Below, one piece after another: positions 62,940 through 64,000 of a stretch of DNA of 64,000 nucleotides. The notes under the pieces were generated by a model, which searched no databases, was not told where the DNA came from, and worked only from the letters and a program-made list of their open reading frames with translations. Origin of the DNA: Caulobacteraceae bacterium (GTDB lineage Bacteria; Pseudomonadota; Alphaproteobacteria; Caulobacterales; Caulobacteraceae); assembly GCA_027452265.1 (NCBI GenBank), contig DAIDGR010000041.1, forward strand, positions 1 to 64,000. Reading direction: 5' to 3'. Position 1 is the first letter of the stretch. Every line of letters begins with the position of its first letter. The position numbers were made by a program, and so were the translations under genes.

Positions 62940-64000
62940 TCAGTCCATCAGCTTCTGCGAGAGATAGACATAATGGCGCGCCCAGCGGCGGGCCTGGAGA
63001 TCGGCGTCGGCGTCCATGGCGTGTCCGCCAAAGGTGTTCTCGTAGAACAGCACCGGATCTCCCAGGGCCTCCATCTCCGCGGCGAACTTACGGGCGTGAC
63101 CGGGATGCACGCGATCATCCTCGGTGTTGGTGGTGATGTAGGGCTCGGGATACTTCACCCCCGGCTTGAGGTTCGTATAGGCCGAGTATTTGGCGATGAA
63201 GGCGCGGTCGGCGGGCGCGTCCGGGTCGCCATACTCCGCCATCCAGGAGGCTCCCGCCGAGAGATGGTTATAGTGCAGCATGTCGATCAGCGGGCTCTCG
63301 ATGACCGCGGCGCCGAACAGTTCGGGATGCTGCGTGATCGAGACGCTGGTGAGAATCCCGCCGTTTGAGCGGGCATAGATTCCAAGGCGCCGGGGAGAGG
63401 TGATCCTGTGCGCGATCAGATCCTCGGCCACGGCGGCGAAGTCATCAAAGGCCCGCTGGCGATGCTCACGCAACGCCGCCTCATGCCAGGCCGGGCCGAA
63501 CTCGCCGCCGCCGCGGATATTGGTCAGCACATAAGCCCCGCCGCGCTCCAGCCAGAGCTTGCCCATTTCCGGCCGGTAGGCGGGCGTCTCGGAAAGCTGG
63601 AAGCCCCCATAGCCGAACATCTGAACCGGGGTTGAGCCGTCGAACGCCATGGCCTTGGGCCGGACGAGGAAATAGGGAACCTGGGTTCCGTCCTTTGAGG
63701 TGGCGAAGCGCTGCTCGACCAGATCGCGCGACGCATCGAACTTCGGCGACAGGGCCTTGACCTTGACGGGGGCGCCGCCCGCCGCGTCCACGCGCCAGAG
63801 GGCCGTGGGCGTCAGGAAGCTCTCCGAGGTCAGGAACACTTGGTCCGAACCCTGATCGGCCGCCACGATGTGCAGGGTCGACTTGTCCGGCAGGGCCAGG
63901 GTGCGCGAGGTCCAGCCGCCGGGGCCGGGCGAAAACACGCGGATCTCGCCGCTGACATTGTCGAGCATCTCCACCACGACCCGGCTCCGCGTCACGGCCG
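62940..64000 (-). CDS. Prolyl oligopeptidase family protein (5' end outside window)
   Basis: The frame is open to the window edge, so the N-terminal beta-propeller and start are missing. The 353 visible residues include the end of the propeller and the whole S9 catalytic domain. The nucleophile is in GIYARSNGGILTSVSI, the aspartate in TNTEDDRVHPGHARK and the histidine in TFGGHAMDAD, in the order Ser-Asp-His expected for the prolyl oligopeptidase family. It cleaves short peptides, often after proline. No signal peptide can be judged. The stop converges on the terminator of the Spy/CpxP-like gene. Confidence 0.93.
   Translation of the reverse strand, partial: AVTRSRVVVEMLDNVSGEIRVFSPGPGGWTSRTLALPDKSTLHIVAADQGSDQVFLTSESFLTPTALWRVDAAGGAPVKVKALSPKFDASRDLVEQRFATSKDGTQVPYFLVRPKAMAFDGSTPVQMFGYGGFQLSETPAYRPEMGKLWLERGGAYVLTNIRGGGEFGPAWHEAALREHRQRAFDDFAAVAEDLIAHRITSPRRLGIYARSNGGILTSVSITQHPELFGAAVIESPLIDMLHYNHLSAGASWMAEYGDPDAPADRAFIAKYSAYTNLKPGVKYPEPYITTNTEDDRVHPGHARKFAAEMEALGDPVLFYENTFGGHAMDADADLQARRWARHYVYLSQKLMD

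Overview
The window is about 64 kb of gene-dense, GC-rich chromosomal DNA from an alphaproteobacterium, most likely a member of the Caulobacteraceae (Caulobacter/Phenylobacterium type). The grounds are the gene content: a separately encoded class Ia ribonucleotide reductase, a CckA-type hybrid kinase, an overlapping aminopeptidase-NlpC pair, a GPH-type transporter pair and a C-terminal-Phe autotransporter. Short intergenic spaces and clustered GANTC sites also fit. This placement is inference. I see no tRNA, rRNA, CRISPR array, insertion sequence or prophage; the window looks like core chromosome.

Layout. 1-6.7 kb: the end of an unrecognised protein, NlpC/P60 hydrolase and M17 aminopeptidase (minus strand), nrdA, an OsmC-like protein and mtnA. 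6.8-11.7 kb: an acyl-CoA synthetase/amidohydrolase pair, serB, a HAD phosphatase and a DUF2147 protein. 11.9-22.0 kb: a secreted CocE-type hydrolase divergent from a complete tripartite RND efflux operon, followed by a two-component system. 22.3-30.3 kb: a two-domain M16 peptidase, an Mrp ATPase, a membrane protein and two tandem GPH sugar-type transporters. 30.5-36.6 kb: lipid/xenobiotic functions (SDR, serine hydrolase, nucleoside transporter, GST, thioesterase, acyl-CoA dehydrogenase). 36.6-42.2 kb: ZIP-like permease, uracil-DNA glycosylase-like protein, TetR regulator, VWA protein, acetyltransferase, HDAC-like amidohydrolase and a histidine phosphatase. 42.3-45.5 kb: xseB-ispA-dxs (isoprenoid precursor supply). 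45.6-52.7 kb: a soluble CckA-like kinase overlapping a NUDIX gene, a glycine-zipper protein, an APH-type phosphotransferase, purD and a PhoR-like kinase. 52.9-58.4 kb: a large autotransporter, a dienelactone hydrolase, a lipoprotein and an unknown secreted protein. 58.4-64 kb: a 114-bp tandem repeat, a tyrosine phosphatase, nrdB, an M20 peptidase, a Spy/CpxP-like protein and a partial prolyl oligopeptidase.

How the parts connect. nrdA and nrdB encode the two halves of one enzyme but lie about 55 kb apart. Each is preceded by two NrdR-box-like sequences spaced 31-32 bp apart, which suggests one regulator couples them. purD also serves nucleotide supply. Several acyl-CoA enzymes, dispersed exporters and many secreted hydrolases suggest an oligotroph that degrades complex organic matter. 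The most distinctive observations are the paired NrdR boxes, the carbohydrate-binding-like module inside the autotransporter passenger, two intergenic repeat elements carrying GANTC methylation sites, a perfect AT-rich palindrome in the divergent CocE/RND promoter region, and a CckA-like hybrid kinase without membrane segments.
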